A DNA stretch of 64,000 nucleotides from Zoogloea sp. (GTDB taxonomy: Bacteria; Pseudomonadota; Gammaproteobacteria; Burkholderiales; Rhodocyclaceae), in NCBI GenBank assembly GCA_016703645.1, contig JADJBR010000007.1, positions 62,001 to 126,000 of the forward strand. Reading direction: 5' to 3'. The position numbers were made by a program, and so were the translations under genes. How positions within the stretch are numbered: position 1 is the first letter of the stretch; every line of letters begins with the position of its first letter. Under the pieces are notes generated by a model. The model did not search any database and was not told where the DNA came from. It saw only the letters and a list, made by a program, of their open reading frames with translations. Shown in pieces: positions 63,706 to 64,000 of the stretch.

Positions 63706-64000
63706 ATGCCGTCCTTCGACATTACCTCCGAAGTCGATATGGTCGCATTGCGCAACGCGGTGGAAGGGGCGAATCGCAAGATCAACGGGCGTTACGATTT
63801 CAAGGGCAGCGATGCCCGGGTCGAGCAGGCCGAGAAGTTGCTGACCTTGCATGCCGACAGTGATTTTCAGCTGGAGCAGATGCTGGCGATCCTCCTTCCG
63901 GAGATGACGGCAAAGAAGATCGATGTCCGTTGTCTCAAACACGGGGATGTTCAGAAAGTCAGTGGCAACAAGGTCAAGCAGGAACTGACCGTCCGGGTTG
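63706..64000 (+). CDS. yajQ: YajQ-family nucleotide-binding protein (3' truncated)
   Basis: The first 98 codons of a 160-residue-class protein: MPSFDITSEVDMVALRNAVE and NRKINGRYDFKGSDARVEQ are the family opening. YajQ proteins bind nucleic acid or cyclic-di-GMP. The gene runs off the right edge with an open frame. Confidence 0.95.
   Translation, partial: MPSFDITSEVDMVALRNAVEGANRKINGRYDFKGSDARVEQAEKLLTLHADSDFQLEQMLAILLPEMTAKKIDVRCLKHGDVQKVSGNKVKQELTVRV

Overview
The window reads as about 64 kb of chromosome from a GC-rich betaproteobacterium, most likely Rhodocyclales (Azoarcus/Thauera/Zoogloea-like). This is inferred from the housekeeping gene order ndk-rlmN-pilW-rodZ-ispG-hisS-yfgM-bamB-der-hfq-hflX-hflK-hflC-yjeT-hisZ-purA and from a complete exosortase A (XrtA/PEP-CTERM) exopolysaccharide locus. 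I see no phage, transposase, integrase or CRISPR array.

Layout. (1) 1-1711: the end of a TRAP dicarboxylate-type transporter (dctQ partial, dctM) closed by a strong hairpin. (2) 1766-4476: cbb3 oxidase copper ATPase ccoI and small membrane protein ccoS. (3) 4477-4935: a non-coding stretch holding a near-perfect FNR/ANR box, a matching -10 element and, 110 bases on, a textbook terminator. This looks like a small RNA induced by low oxygen. (4) 4936-20409: the long housekeeping series listed above. ispG is broken by a lesion equal to two missing bases in a conserved motif, which may be a sequencing error. (5) 20461-21072: three tRNA-Leu(CAG) genes on the minus strand, each with its own promoter and terminator. 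(6) 21066-24974: rnr, rlmB and a HugZ-like gene. (7) 24978-27867: a divergent set of LolA-like protein, ABC ATPase and DUF1302 outer-membrane protein, with no permease.

(8) 28068-60661: a 32.6-kb exopolysaccharide locus. It starts with export lipoprotein, chain-length protein, tyrosine kinase, TIGR03016 outer-membrane protein, ExeA-like ATPase, deacetylase, FemAB protein and exosortase A fused to EpsI. These are followed by glycosyltransferases, two asparagine-synthase-like amidotransferases, a GDP-mannose dehydrogenase of AlgD type, a membrane transglutaminase-like protein, a CapK-like ligase, an O-antigen-ligase-type polymerase and a second deacetylase. After a GNAT gene on the opposite strand and a 600-base non-coding gap come a flippase, two family-2 glycosyltransferases, a WbsX-like protein, a TPR protein and a DegT-like aminotransferase. 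Together they predict a Wzx/Wzy-type polymer carrying uronic acid and amide or amino substituents, exported through the EpsE-type channel. The usual initiating sugar transferase, the PrsK/PrsR regulators and any PEP-CTERM cargo protein are not in this window.

(9) 60765-64000: argF, argG, a DUF2788 protein, ppnP and the start of yajQ.
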